DNA from: Algoriphagus sp.
GTDB lineage: Bacteria; Bacteroidota; Bacteroidia; Cytophagales; Cyclobacteriaceae
DNA length: 64,000 nt
Direction: 5' to 3'
NCBI GenBank assembly: GCA_018336015.1
Contig: JAGXQZ010000051.1
Coordinates: 221,187-285,186, forward strand
The notes beneath the pieces were generated by a model that worked only from the letters and a program-made list of their open reading frames with translations, did no database searches and was not told the DNA's origin. Position 1 is the stretch's first letter; every line of letters begins with the position of its first letter. Positions 25,265 through 33,905 of this stretch are shown here, piece by piece. A program made the position numbers and the translations under genes.

Positions 25265-25829
25265 TGATGCGAGGTTTTTGAAGGTCAGTGATCAAAACGG
25301 CGCCATTGTATTCGCCAGGTATAAGGGAATAAGGAATGATTTCAGTTTGGATGTATTCGGAGGCCATGTATCCTTGGATGGTGAATCGCTTGGTGGAATT
25401 GAGGAAGTATGCGATGTTGCCTCGCTCTTTTCCCTCCGGTGTGTCATCGCCTTCGAGCTTGGTTCCGTTGAGGATCAATTCTTCTTTCTCTTTGGTGGAA
25501 AGGGCGTCGAATTTCTTTCCTGCGGTCTTTTGGACATAATCGGGGAAGGCAATTAATCCTGCGCTGAATTTCTCCTGATTTTCCTTGGTAAAGCAGTCAT
25601 TGACCATCACGAGGATAAAGTCAGGCACCTCTAGATCAAGCGCTCCTTTGATTTCTCCGGCTGGAATGATGGTATCGGAAATGGCTGCAAGAAGCGCTTT
25701 TTGGGAGGCGGTAACTTTCAGATTTTTGTAGGCGGCGAGGATGTCGTCTTTGCTGAAGTCACAGGAAGGAATCAGGGCAAGTCCTCCGGATATCAGCGCA
25801 ATATGCCGCAAAGCATGTCGTCTGTTCAT
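25257..25829 (-). CDS. Gluconate 2-dehydrogenase subunit 3-like protein
   Basis: 190-residue small partner of a GMC dehydrogenase (PF13618 type). The N-terminus MNRRHALRHIALISGGLALIP resembles a twin-arginine/lipoprotein signal with Cys23, then SQKALLAAISDTIIPAGEIKGA, the family opening, and VPDFILVMVNDCF. In characterised enzymes this subunit escorts the flavin subunit through the Tat system and completes the complex in the periplasm. The GMC gene has no signal of its own, which fits. The 8-bp overlap means coupled translation. A hairpin separates the pair from the fucosidase gene upstream. Confidence 0.88.
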   Translation of the reverse strand: MNRRHALRHIALISGGLALIPSCDFSKDDILAAYKNLKVTASQKALLAAISDTIIPAGEIKGALDLEVPDFILVMVNDCFTKENQEKFSAGLIAFPDYVQKTAGKKFDALSTKEKEELILNGTKLEGDDTPEGKERGNIAYFLNSTKRFTIQGYMASEYIQTEIIPYSLIPGEYNGAVLITDLQKPRING

Positions 25830-25872
25830 AGGTAAAGGCGATAGATTGGGTTAAAGCAATTGAAGCCAGAAA

Positions 25873-25899
25873 GTAGGGATTTTATCGAAAAATCCCTAC
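25873..25899 (-). terminator. Hairpin between fucosidase and dehydrogenase genes
   Basis: Perfect 11-bp stem GTAGGGATTTT / AAAATCCCTAC with a 5-nt loop. On the minus strand it is followed only by TTTCTGG, so it may be a weak terminator or an mRNA-processing/stabilising structure that separates expression of the two units. Confidence 0.55.
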
Positions 25900-25920
25900 C
25901 TGAATTTTACAAGGCTGAGA

Positions 25921-27972
25921 TTATCGGGTAATCACCCCAAACTCCCCAAACGTAGCAGCATTTCCATCTACCGTCCGAAGGGCCTTTAACCTAACAAATC
26001 GGGCTTTCACGGCATCCATTTTTATGATCTGCTCGATCGGGCTGTTTTTGATATTGGAAAATTCACCTTGAGCGACCCGCTTCCAGCTTTTTCCATCACC
26101 ACTGACTTCCAAGGCATAATCCGCGATGTATCCGCTAGGGTATCTGGCTTGCATCGGCAGATAGGTAAACCCTTTCAAATCGACTTCCTGACCAAGATCA
26201 ATGGTCAAGTCATTGGTAGTTGAAGTCCAATAAGAAGTAGCACGCTCATCGACGGCGCGAATGGCAAGCGTATCGGATGAAATGACTTTCCAGCTGCCTT
26301 TGGCTAGGTCAAAATCCACTCGGGCAGGATCGGAGGTTTTTCCGGTTTTGGGATCTACCGCGATAGCCTGAAAAGTAGCGGGCTGAAGAAGGTCAAAGGC
26401 ATCGGAATAGGCGTTTTGCCCAACTTTTGGAGCAGATCCATCCGTGGTAAAGAAGACTTCCAACTCAGATTCTGCGGCTTGGATGGTTACTTTTCCTTCG
26501 GGAGTTCGGGTGATTTTAGGAGGAAAAAGCAAGGCAGGAGCGGAATAGACGCCAATTTCAGAAATCACCGGAATACCTTTTCCATCCAGGAAGTTGATTC
26601 GGATCTTCTGGGCTTCCGTATCTGGAAATCTCAAAATCCGCTTGTACCCGATCGTGGTCCCTTCTGCGATTTTTTCCCAGCTACCGTTTACTTCTTTTTC
26701 CAGGGAAAAAGCTTTCACGCGTTGCCCAAGATTGACAAATTCCTGAATCAGGAGACGGTTGAAGGAAACTGTTTTCCCAAAATCCACCTCCACGGAAGCC
26801 TGTAACTGTCCATCGGGTGTAGTCCAGTACGTATTGAAATCCCCGTCATTTAGGAAATCTGCCGTATATCCTTTGCCTCGATCTGCGCTTGCTTCGAAGG
26901 AAGCATCTTTAGCGAGATTGACTGCAAAATCTTCTTTGACTTTGGCTGCCATTTTCAAAATGGCTTCTTCATCTTTTTCATGGATTAAGCCTCGGGTATC
27001 CACGGGGAAGTTGATCAACAGGGAGCTATTTCTCCCGATGCTGTTGTAATAAATCTCCATCAGATCCGGAAGCGTTTTCACTTTGTGGTCCTCATAGGTG
27101 TGGTAGTACCATCCCGGACGAATGCTTACATCGGATTCGGCGGGAACCCAGTGGGTCCCATTTTCCTGACCTGTGGCCCATTTATCAAAATCAGGCATGC
27201 CGGCATAGACCGAATCCCGCATCAGATTGGACCAAGTGGTCTCATACGCGTAGCCGTCTTCGTTGCCCACCCAGCGTACATCAGGTCCGGCATCGCTGAA
27301 CATCATGGCGCCGGGCTGAAGCTTACGAACCAGTTCATGGGTCGTTGGCCAGTCGTAATAGCTGAATTTGTCCACCTTACGCTCCTCATTGGCTCCTCCA
27401 TACCAACCTGTTCCGCCATTGGCACCATCAAACCAGACCTCGTAGATTTCTCCGTAATTGGTCAGCAACTCGGTCAGCTGATTGCGCATGTAGGTGATGT
27501 ATTCGGGCTTGCCATAGTCGGGATGATTTCGGTCCCAAGGGGAATAATAGATCCCGACTTTGAGCCCATATTCCCGACAGGCATCCACAAATTCTTGGAT
27601 CAAATCGCCTTTTCCGTCACGCCAAGGACTGTTTTTCACCGAATGCTCGGTGTACTTTGACGGCCAAAGGACAAATCCGTCGTGGTGCTTGGCCGTGATG
27701 ATCAGGCCTTTCATACCGGCTTCCTTGGCGATCCGAGCCCACTGTCTGGCATCGAGTGCAGTGGGATTAAACTGCTCCGGCTTTTCATCTCCAAATCCCC
27801 ATTCCCGGTCGGAGAAGGTATTCATATTGAAATGGACAAATCCGTAAAACTGAAGCTCCTGCCAAGCAATCTGTCGGGCATCAGGCACGGGCAATACTGG
27901 CTCTGGGGGCGCGGCTTTTTCCTGACAAAAACTGAGTGTAAGCAGCAACAGCGGGAAAAGAATCTTTTTCAT
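25921..27972 (-). CDS. GH29 alpha-L-fucosidase lipoprotein with two F5/8C domains
   Basis: 683-residue exported enzyme. The signal peptide ends LSFC (Cys16), so it is a lipoprotein. The GH29 barrel (about 30-345) has ITAKHHDGFVLWPS (92-105) and the nucleophile Asp182 in EVWFDGAN. Behind it are a first F5/8 type C/CBM32-like domain (about 350-475), a CHB_HEX_C-like beta-sandwich (about 480-550, FFTTDGSAPKVG) and a second F5/8C domain (about 560-680). It would release terminal L-fucose from glycans at the cell surface. It diverges from a TonB receptor gene and precedes the GMC pair on the same strand. Confidence 0.92.
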   Translation of the reverse strand: MKKILFPLLLLTLSFCQEKAAPPEPVLPVPDARQIAWQELQFYGFVHFNMNTFSDREWGFGDEKPEQFNPTALDARQWARIAKEAGMKGLIITAKHHDGFVLWPSKYTEHSVKNSPWRDGKGDLIQEFVDACREYGLKVGIYYSPWDRNHPDYGKPEYITYMRNQLTELLTNYGEIYEVWFDGANGGTGWYGGANEERKVDKFSYYDWPTTHELVRKLQPGAMMFSDAGPDVRWVGNEDGYAYETTWSNLMRDSVYAGMPDFDKWATGQENGTHWVPAESDVSIRPGWYYHTYEDHKVKTLPDLMEIYYNSIGRNSSLLINFPVDTRGLIHEKDEEAILKMAAKVKEDFAVNLAKDASFEASADRGKGYTADFLNDGDFNTYWTTPDGQLQASVEVDFGKTVSFNRLLIQEFVNLGQRVKAFSLEKEVNGSWEKIAEGTTIGYKRILRFPDTEAQKIRINFLDGKGIPVISEIGVYSAPALLFPPKITRTPEGKVTIQAAESELEVFFTTDGSAPKVGQNAYSDAFDLLQPATFQAIAVDPKTGKTSDPARVDFDLAKGSWKVISSDTLAIRAVDERATSYWTSTTNDLTIDLGQEVDLKGFTYLPMQARYPSGYIADYALEVSGDGKSWKRVAQGEFSNIKNSPIEQIIKMDAVKARFVRLKALRTVDGNAATFGEFGVITR

Positions 27973-28189
27973 CGGAAGAATCTGGAAACAGACTTTTGAA
28001 TTTTTTTAATAAAGAAATACGAGTTTTTAAAAATAATAAAAAAACATTGCCCTGAGTGGAAACCTTCGGCACCCTGAGAAATTAGAGCATACTTTTCACT
28101 TGCTGATTTGACGAACCTGTTCAAAAGGAAGTATTTCAAAAACTTTAGAAAACTATCTTCAATTCTGAAACCATTAATCAAATTAATGC

Positions 28190-28219
28190 TTTGACAACGT
28201 AGATCCCCTCGTAATTTCA
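28190..28219 (+). promoter_or_regulatory. Candidate promoter of the TonB receptor gene
   Basis: TTTG at 28190-28193, 18 nt spacer, TAATTTCA at 28212-28219 (one or two mismatches to TAnnTTTG). It ends 4 nt before the ATG at 28224, so the message would be leaderless. Confidence 0.5.
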
Positions 28220-28223
28220 AGCC

Positions 28224-30455
28224 ATGAAACACGCATTTACGCTCTTCTTTTTGCTTTTTTCACTGGAGCTCTTCGCCCAGATCCAACTCAAAATCACCGA
28301 TCAGATCACCGGACTTCCCTTGGAAAATGTTCGGGTCAAAGCTGATAAAAGTATTCTTCGAACCAACGCTTCGGGGATTGTTGCTTTCTCAGGAGAAAAT
28401 CTGAAAATCTCTTTTGCCCTCGAAGGCTATGAAACCTTGGAAAAAACCTTTTCCAGTGGTGAATTTGAGGTGCAGCTGATCCCAACTGTACTTAATCTTT
28501 CAGCTGTCACCGTAACTACTTTTGAATCCGAACGCCCCCTTTTGGAGCAATCAGCCGCTATAAGTGTCGTCAGCGAACGCGATTTTAATCGATTCAATGA
28601 GATTTCTCCCGTCAATGCCTTCAATCAAAAAGCCGGTGTTCGCATCGAGGAACGGGCGCCTGCCAGCTATCGGGTGTCGATCCGTGGGAGTTCACTTCGG
28701 TCGCCTTTCGGAGTACGAAATGTGAAAGTATATTGGAATGAGGTGCCTTTTACCTCTCCTGATGGAACTACGGCTTTGAATCTGCTCGACTTGGCAAATA
28801 TCCGTACTTCCGAAATTGTAAAAGGTCCTTCGGGAAGCATTTATGGAGCTGGTAACGGTGGCGCAATTTCGCTTTTCAGTCAACCTAATTTGAGCGAAAA
28901 CAGGATCTCCACCGACTATCTAGCGGGAGATTTCGGGCTCTCCAGATTCCGCTTGGGACTATCCCAACAAGTAGGAAATGGCGGGATCGAGGCCTCCTAT
29001 GTCAGCCAAAAGTCAGATGGCTACCGCGAACACTCGGCTGTTGATCGACAAGTGTTTCAATTAGGAGGATATTTCTCTGTTTCTGATAAACAGGAAATCC
29101 GAACTCAATTGCTGATCTCAGACCTGAATTATCAGATTCCTGGAGCGCTCAATCAAGCCCAGGTAACCGCCAATCCAAAACAGGCGAGGCCAGGTTCGGT
29201 CAACCAAAACAGCTCGATTTCCCAACAGGCGATTTTAATGTCCTTGGGGCATTTGTATCGCTTTTCGGAGAAAACCAGCAACAATACCACGATCTACCTC
29301 AACACCAACAACTTTGAAAATCCATTCATTTTGGATTACAAAAAGGAATTGGGCTTTGGCTACGGGGCTAGGACCAAGTTTACCCATGAAACCAAATTGG
29401 GTGGAAAAGCCCTGCGCCTGATTGCAGGAGCTGAGTTTCAAAATGCCATCACCGATGCGCAAAACTTTGGAAACCGCACAGGAAAGGCCGATACGGTTCG
29501 CTTTGCCGACAAGCTCCGGACTTACCAAGGTTTCTTCTTCCAGCAGGCCGAATTGAATCTGACAGAAAAGCTACTGGTTACGTTGGGCCTAAGTGAAAAC
29601 TTCTCCGGCTACGAGATCGACCGGCAAATCGACGCTTCTGGAGGAAAAACAGGAGTTCAAACCCGAACCTTTGATCCGATTGTGGTGCCAAGAGCCGCAC
29701 TTAATTATCGCTTAAATCCTTTCAGCTCGGTCTATGGCTCGATCAGCAGTGGGTTTTCCCCACCCATCATCGATGAAGTCCGAACCAATGAGGGAAGCTT
29801 GAACTTAGATCTGGAAGCGGAAAAAGGAGTGAATTACGAGATCGGTTATCGTCTGGGAAAAGAGAAATTTAACCTGGAACTCATTGCTTACTACCTCAAA
29901 TTGGACGAAACGATTACCACCTTTACCAATGCCAATGGCGTGGTACTCTTCCGAAATGCCGGTTCGACAGATCAAAAGGGAATTGAAGCTTCTTTGGATT
30001 ACGCGATTTTGAGAAATGCCACTGGGTTCATCAAAGACTTCTTGGTCGGAACAGCCTACACCGGGCAGTTTTTCACCTTTGTCGACTATAAAAAACAAAC
30101 CAATGACTTTTCCGGAAATGACCTGACCGGAGTGCCTCCACACAATGTAGTCAGCAGATTGGATATCCGAACCAGACCAGGAATCTACCTGAATTTCACC
30201 CATCAGTTTACCGAAAAAATTCCTCTGAATGATGCCAATACGGTATTTCAGGAGTCCTACGACTTGGTCAATCTAAGAGCAGGCTGGGTGAAAAGCTTGG
30301 GGAATTTCGACTTGGAACTTTTTGCAGGAGTGGATAATCTACTGGACGAAAGCTACAGTCTGGGCAATGACCTGAATGCCTTTGCGGGTAGATTTTACCA
30401 GCCGGCACCGACGAGGAATTGGTATGGAGGAATCAAAGTGGGGTTGAATTATTAA
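28224..30455 (+). CDS. TonB-dependent outer membrane receptor
   Basis: 743-residue transporter. Signal peptide (ending LFAQ), a short CarboxypepD_reg-like domain (about 20-90, GLPLENVRVKADKS), a TonB-box-like LSAVTVTTFES, plug domain (about 105-215, with VSIRGSSLRSPFGVRNVKVYW and IVKGPSGSIYGAGNGG) and a 22-strand-type barrel ending in VGLNY. The length is of the siderophore/vitamin receptor class rather than the ~1000-residue SusC class, and no SusD partner follows. The ligand is unknown; iron complexes are the usual guess. The next gene lies beyond repeat copy D. Confidence 0.92.
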   Translation: MKHAFTLFFLLFSLELFAQIQLKITDQITGLPLENVRVKADKSILRTNASGIVAFSGENLKISFALEGYETLEKTFSSGEFEVQLIPTVLNLSAVTVTTFESERPLLEQSAAISVVSERDFNRFNEISPVNAFNQKAGVRIEERAPASYRVSIRGSSLRSPFGVRNVKVYWNEVPFTSPDGTTALNLLDLANIRTSEIVKGPSGSIYGAGNGGAISLFSQPNLSENRISTDYLAGDFGLSRFRLGLSQQVGNGGIEASYVSQKSDGYREHSAVDRQVFQLGGYFSVSDKQEIRTQLLISDLNYQIPGALNQAQVTANPKQARPGSVNQNSSISQQAILMSLGHLYRFSEKTSNNTTIYLNTNNFENPFILDYKKELGFGYGARTKFTHETKLGGKALRLIAGAEFQNAITDAQNFGNRTGKADTVRFADKLRTYQGFFFQQAELNLTEKLLVTLGLSENFSGYEIDRQIDASGGKTGVQTRTFDPIVVPRAALNYRLNPFSSVYGSISSGFSPPIIDEVRTNEGSLNLDLEAEKGVNYEIGYRLGKEKFNLELIAYYLKLDETITTFTNANGVVLFRNAGSTDQKGIEASLDYAILRNATGFIKDFLVGTAYTGQFFTFVDYKKQTNDFSGNDLTGVPPHNVVSRLDIRTRPGIYLNFTHQFTEKIPLNDANTVFQESYDLVNLRAGWVKSLGNFDLELFAGVDNLLDESYSLGNDLNAFAGRFYQPAPTRNWYGGIKVGLNY

Positions 30456-30461
30456 TCTTTG

Positions 30462-30612
30462 GAAATACGATTGAAAAACAATTGAAATAGACCTCGCTTC
30501 GCTCAGTGAAATAAAAAATCGAAATGATTTCAAGTATTTCATCCTGATTTATCAAGGTTTATTCCTATGGTATTTCACGAAGTGGATTTCCACTATATTT
30601 CAATCGTATTTC
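30462..30612. repeat. GAAATA-phased inverted repeat element, copy D
   Basis: 151-bp, the most complete copy. The left end GAAATACGATTGAAA and the right end (complement of TTTCAATCGTATTTC) are a perfect 15-bp terminal inverted repeat. The right array has GATTTC at 30585, TATTTC at 30596 and 30607, 11 nt apart. The centre carries CTCGCTTCGCTCAGTGAAATA. It ends 9 nt before the S10 peptidase ATG. Confidence 0.85.
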
Positions 30613-30621
30613 TGTCTTAAT

Positions 30622-32133
30622 ATGAAAAAATATACTCTCCTTTTAATAGCAGTCCTGATCTCAATTTCTTCCTTTTCCCAAGAAGATAACACTGAATCCA
30701 AGTGGGTTCCCCGCGATCCAAAGAAATTTGAATCCGTCCACACGGGGACTTTCAACGGCCAAAAAATCACCTACAAAGCGGTCGTCGGGGAGACTTTTCT
30801 GAAAAACTCCAAAGGAGAAGTGACGGGAGCACTGTGGTCGACTTCGTATATCCGCGAGGGCGTAGATTCTTCCAAAAGGCCCGTTCTCTTCATCTTCAAC
30901 GGAGGTCCGGGTTCAGCGAGTATTTGGCTGCATGTGGGATTTTTTGGTCCCAAAGTGGTCAAGACCGACTCAGAAGCCAAGAATGATGACGGTGCCGCAC
31001 CCTATCGGTTTGTGGAAAACACACAGGCGCTTTTGGATCTCACGGATTTGGTATTTATCGATCCGATTGGGACTGGGTTTAGCCAAATAGAAGGTGTGGG
31101 CAAGACTTCCGATTTTTGGGGATTGAATGAAGATGCGGAGTCGATCGCGCAGTTTATGCGGACTTGGGTGACGCAGCATGGCCGATGGCAAGCCCCAAAG
31201 TTTATGGCCGGAGAAAGCTTTGGCACCACCCGCGCAGCCAAAGTGACTGAAGTCCTGGAAGAAGGTGGCCAAACGATGGCCTTGAATGGCATCATCCTGA
31301 TTTCTCAGGCTTTGGACTATGCGGGTTCGTCCAGTTGGGCGGATAACCTGACCTCCTTTTTCACCTACCTTCCCTCCCAAGCAGTGACCGCCTGGTATCA
31401 TGGCAAAGCCGGAAAAGGAAAAACGATTGAAGCTTTTGCCCAAGAGGCGAGAGAATTTGCCTACGGAGCGTATTTGACTTCTCTTTTCCTCGGGGAAAAG
31501 CAAACCCAAGCACAGAAAGAAGCCATTGCCGAAAAACTAGCTTACTTCACCGGATTGGACAAGGCGTATATCCTTCGCTCTGATAATCAAATCCTGATGC
31601 ATCGCTTCAAAAAAGAATTGCTGCGCGAAGAAGGCAAAGCCATCGGGACTTTAGACGGCAGGTATTTGGCTACCGAGACAGACAAGGCTGCTGAAGGACC
31701 AGTGTTGGGCGACCCGGCGAGCTACATGACGGGTGCCGCATACACGGCGGTATTCAACGACTACCTGATGCGGGATTTAAAGGTGACGATGGATCGGCCG
31801 TATTTCACCTCAGCCGAAGGAATGGGTGGCAGCTGGAACTGGAAGCCTGTGCCGGATGGGGCGTATTGGGAACCGACTTATGTGAGTACGGCGAGGTCTC
31901 TGAGCGAAGCCATGCACCGCAATACACGAATGAAAGTGATGGTAGCCAACGGATACTACGATTTGATCACTCCGTTTTTTGATGCGGAATACACCTTTGC
32001 ACGCCATAATTTTCCTCAGGAACGGATAGAGATGACCTACTACGAGGCAGGTCACATGATGTACAACCGTCAGAAGGATTTTGATGCCTTGGCAAAGGAT
32101 GTGAGGAAGTTTTTGGAGGGGCTGTTGAAATAA
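30622..32133 (+). CDS. S10 family serine carboxypeptidase-like protein
   Basis: 503-residue secreted alpha/beta-hydrolase of peptidase family S10. A signal peptide (to about residue 20, SFSQ) is followed by the oxyanion-hole motif FNGGPGSAS (92-100), the nucleophile Ser199 in GESFGTTRA, the acid in GYYDLITPF and the catalytic His in EAGHMMY near the C-terminus. It probably trims C-terminal residues from peptides in the periplasm. It follows a TonB receptor gene, with repeat copy D filling the gap and providing its upstream region; no clear -7 element was seen. Confidence 0.9.
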   Translation: MKKYTLLLIAVLISISSFSQEDNTESKWVPRDPKKFESVHTGTFNGQKITYKAVVGETFLKNSKGEVTGALWSTSYIREGVDSSKRPVLFIFNGGPGSASIWLHVGFFGPKVVKTDSEAKNDDGAAPYRFVENTQALLDLTDLVFIDPIGTGFSQIEGVGKTSDFWGLNEDAESIAQFMRTWVTQHGRWQAPKFMAGESFGTTRAAKVTEVLEEGGQTMALNGIILISQALDYAGSSSWADNLTSFFTYLPSQAVTAWYHGKAGKGKTIEAFAQEAREFAYGAYLTSLFLGEKQTQAQKEAIAEKLAYFTGLDKAYILRSDNQILMHRFKKELLREEGKAIGTLDGRYLATETDKAAEGPVLGDPASYMTGAAYTAVFNDYLMRDLKVTMDRPYFTSAEGMGGSWNWKPVPDGAYWEPTYVSTARSLSEAMHRNTRMKVMVANGYYDLITPFFDAEYTFARHNFPQERIEMTYYEAGHMMYNRQKDFDALAKDVRKFLEGLLK

Positions 32134-32138
32134 AATAA

Positions 32139-32153
32139 TTGTTCACGGAACAA
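32139..32153. promoter_or_regulatory. Palindrome before the nitroreductase gene
   Basis: Perfect inverted repeat TTGTTC-ACG-GAACAA, 40 nt before the nitroreductase start and 5 bp after the S10 peptidase stop. Size and symmetry fit an operator for a dimeric repressor of the MarR, TetR or HxlR kind; there is no regulator gene beside it. Confidence 0.45.
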
Positions 32154-32193
32154 AATCAGGTCGAAATTGACTTGAAAAGAAAACTTAGAAACT

Positions 32194-32802
32194 ATGCAAA
32201 ACCCCGAATTCAATACCGAAGAGGTTACTAAAATTATTCGTGGACGTCGGTCCATGTTTCCCGCCCAATTCAAAGAAAATGACCCAATCGAGGACTCCAT
32301 CATCGAGGAAATGCTCGAAAACGCTAATTGGGCACCAACGCACAAGCTTACTCAGCCTTGGAGATTCATCGTCTACACCGGCGAGGGCCTGAAGAAGTTT
32401 GCGGATTACCAAGCTGAGATGTATAAAATGAGAGCTGAGAAAAACGGCACCAACTTCATCGAAGCCACCTATCAGAAGTTTAAAGAGCAGCCATTGAAAG
32501 CTTCTCACGTGATCGCCATCTTGATGAAGCGAACCGAAGGATCAGGGATTCCGGTAATGGAGGAAATCTCTGCGGTTGCCATGGCTGTTCAAAACATGTA
32601 CCTGACTGCCTGCGCTCATGGACTGGCCTGCTATTGGGGTACGGGCGGACCGACATTCTGGGCAGAAGCTCGGGAGGATTTCGGACTCGAAGGCGAAGAC
32701 ATGCTCATGGGCTTTTTCTACGTGGCCAAACCAGCTACGGATAATTGGCCTGCTGGAAAGCGAGAGCCAATTGCGGAAAAAGTGAATTGGGTGAGGGGGT
32801 AA
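32194..32802 (+). CDS. Nitroreductase family protein (YdjA-like)
   Basis: 202-residue FMN-dependent oxidoreductase. The N-terminal IIRGRRSMFPAQF is the FMN phosphate loop, NANWAPTHKLTQPWRFIV the second FMN contact, and MEEISAVAMAVQNMYLTACAHGLACYWGTGG the dimer-interface helix and FMN region. The short length and APTHKLTQPWRF match the minimal YdjA/TdsD-like type, which reduces nitro or quinone compounds with NAD(P)H. The physiological substrate is unknown. A 15-bp palindrome upstream suggests inducible control. Confidence 0.9.
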   Translation: MQNPEFNTEEVTKIIRGRRSMFPAQFKENDPIEDSIIEEMLENANWAPTHKLTQPWRFIVYTGEGLKKFADYQAEMYKMRAEKNGTNFIEATYQKFKEQPLKASHVIAILMKRTEGSGIPVMEEISAVAMAVQNMYLTACAHGLACYWGTGGPTFWAEAREDFGLEGEDMLMGFFYVAKPATDNWPAGKREPIAEKVNWVRG

Positions 32803-32851
32803 TTAGCATCTGGGAATATATTTCTTCGCTAATTGAAGGGTAATTTATTCT

Positions 32852-33199
32852 ATGAAAAAATTTTTCAAATCCAGATCTGCACAAGTCTTTAGAGGCCTGT
32901 TGATAGTAGTTCTATTTGCAAAACTATCCAACTGGTTTTTAGACTTCACCGATGAAACCAATCAGCTCCTAAACATGATCATGTTTAGCTTGATAGGACT
33001 TGCCTATTTATCTTATTCTTGGGCTTTTGACAGGTTTTTTTTAAAAGTAATCTTCTTCATTTGCGGAGGATATTTAATGCTGATGAATTTCCTCCCTGAT
33101 TCGGCTTGGAAATCATCTATCGGGATTATCAGTATCGTTATCCCCATCATCATCGGCAGATTCATCCCAGAAGAAAAACAGGAAGTCCCCAATCCATAA
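32852..33199 (+). CDS. Small membrane protein of unknown function
   Basis: 115 residues; no family recognised. A basic N-terminus (MKKFFKSRSAQ) is followed by four predicted membrane segments, roughly 14-30, 41-57, 62-80 and 87-104, and a short charged tail EEKQEVPNP. The start ATG has no Shine-Dalgarno sequence. It lies 49 bp after the nitroreductase gene, possibly in the same transcript, and ends before a bidirectional terminator. Confidence 0.65.
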   Translation: MKKFFKSRSAQVFRGLLIVVLFAKLSNWFLDFTDETNQLLNMIMFSLIGLAYLSYSWAFDRFFLKVIFFICGGYLMLMNFLPDSAWKSSIGIISIVIPIIIGRFIPEEKQEVPNP

Positions 33200-33205
33200 T
33201 TCATC

Positions 33206-33235
33206 AAAAAAGGAAGGCTCATCGCCTTCCTTTTT
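33206..33235. terminator. Bidirectional rho-independent terminator
   Basis: Stem AAAAAGGAAGGC / GCCTTCCTTTTT with loop TCATC between converging genes; A- and T-runs on both sides let it serve both strands. Confidence 0.9.
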
Positions 33236-33240
33236 ATTTG

Positions 33241-33804
33241 TTACCAATCTGCCGGTCTTCTTGCTTGATATTCGGCCATTTGATCCAATAGATCCGAGGG
33301 GTCATCCGAAATAATCAACATATCCTCCTGCTCAGGATAGAGAAATCCTTCGCCCATGGCATGATTAAGAAAGTCGATCAGCTTGTCATAATACCCATTC
33401 ACATTATAAAGTGCCAAAGGCTTTTGGATGTAGTGAAGCTGATTGAGCGTCATGATTTCAAAAAGTTCCTCAAGCGTCCCGATCCCTCCCGGCATGGCAA
33501 TAAATCCATCTCCCCGCTCTGCCATCAGCCACTTGCGATCCCGCATGGTCTCCACGATAATCAGTTCGGTACATCCTTGGTGTGCCACCTCCCGATCTAC
33601 CAACTTTTGTGGGATAATGCCCAACACTTCTTTGCCAGCAGCGAGCATCTCGTCCGCAATTACCCCCATCAACCCTACCCGGCCAGCACCATAGACTAGG
33701 GATAAGTCACGCTTGATCATTTCCTGGGCTAATGCCCTTGAAGCGGTTTCATAAATCGTCGAGTTCCCTTTCTTGGAACCACAATAGACGGTGATCTTTT
33801 TCAT
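33241..33804 (-). CDS. LOG family protein (TIGR00730, Rossmann fold)
   Basis: 187 residues of the LOG/lysine-decarboxylase-like family. The N-terminal VYCGSKKGN and GAGRVGLMG bind the phosphate, and the hallmark PGGIGTLEELFE lies near residue 107. Characterised members release adenine or cytokinin bases from nucleoside 5'-monophosphates, so nucleotide salvage is the best guess; the old lysine decarboxylase annotation is not supported. It converges on the small membrane protein gene across a bidirectional terminator. Confidence 0.9.
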   Translation of the reverse strand: MKKITVYCGSKKGNSTIYETASRALAQEMIKRDLSLVYGAGRVGLMGVIADEMLAAGKEVLGIIPQKLVDREVAHQGCTELIIVETMRDRKWLMAERGDGFIAMPGGIGTLEELFEIMTLNQLHYIQKPLALYNVNGYYDKLIDFLNHAMGEGFLYPEQEDMLIISDDPSDLLDQMAEYQARRPADW

Positions 33805-33856
33805 GGAGGAAATTTAAAAGGAAAATCTCAGCACTTAGCCTGACACATCAAAATGG

Positions 33857-33888
33857 TTTGGATGCTGACGATTCGCTTTTCATTTTTG
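33857..33888 (+). promoter_or_regulatory. Promoter of rdgB
   Basis: TTTG at 33857-33860, 20 nt spacer, CATTTTTG at 33881-33888 (one mismatch to TAnnTTTG). It ends 17 nt before the ATG at 33906. The possible upstream TTG start at 33858 is part of the -33 element, which argues for the ATG. Confidence 0.65.
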
Positions 33889-33905
33889 TCAAAAACCAAT
33901 CCTGC

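Noticed and set aside
33241..33804. Lysine decarboxylase annotation for the LOG protein
   Set aside because: The PGGxGTxxE motif belongs to nucleotide 5'-monophosphate phosphoribohydrolases; the protein has no PLP-binding features.
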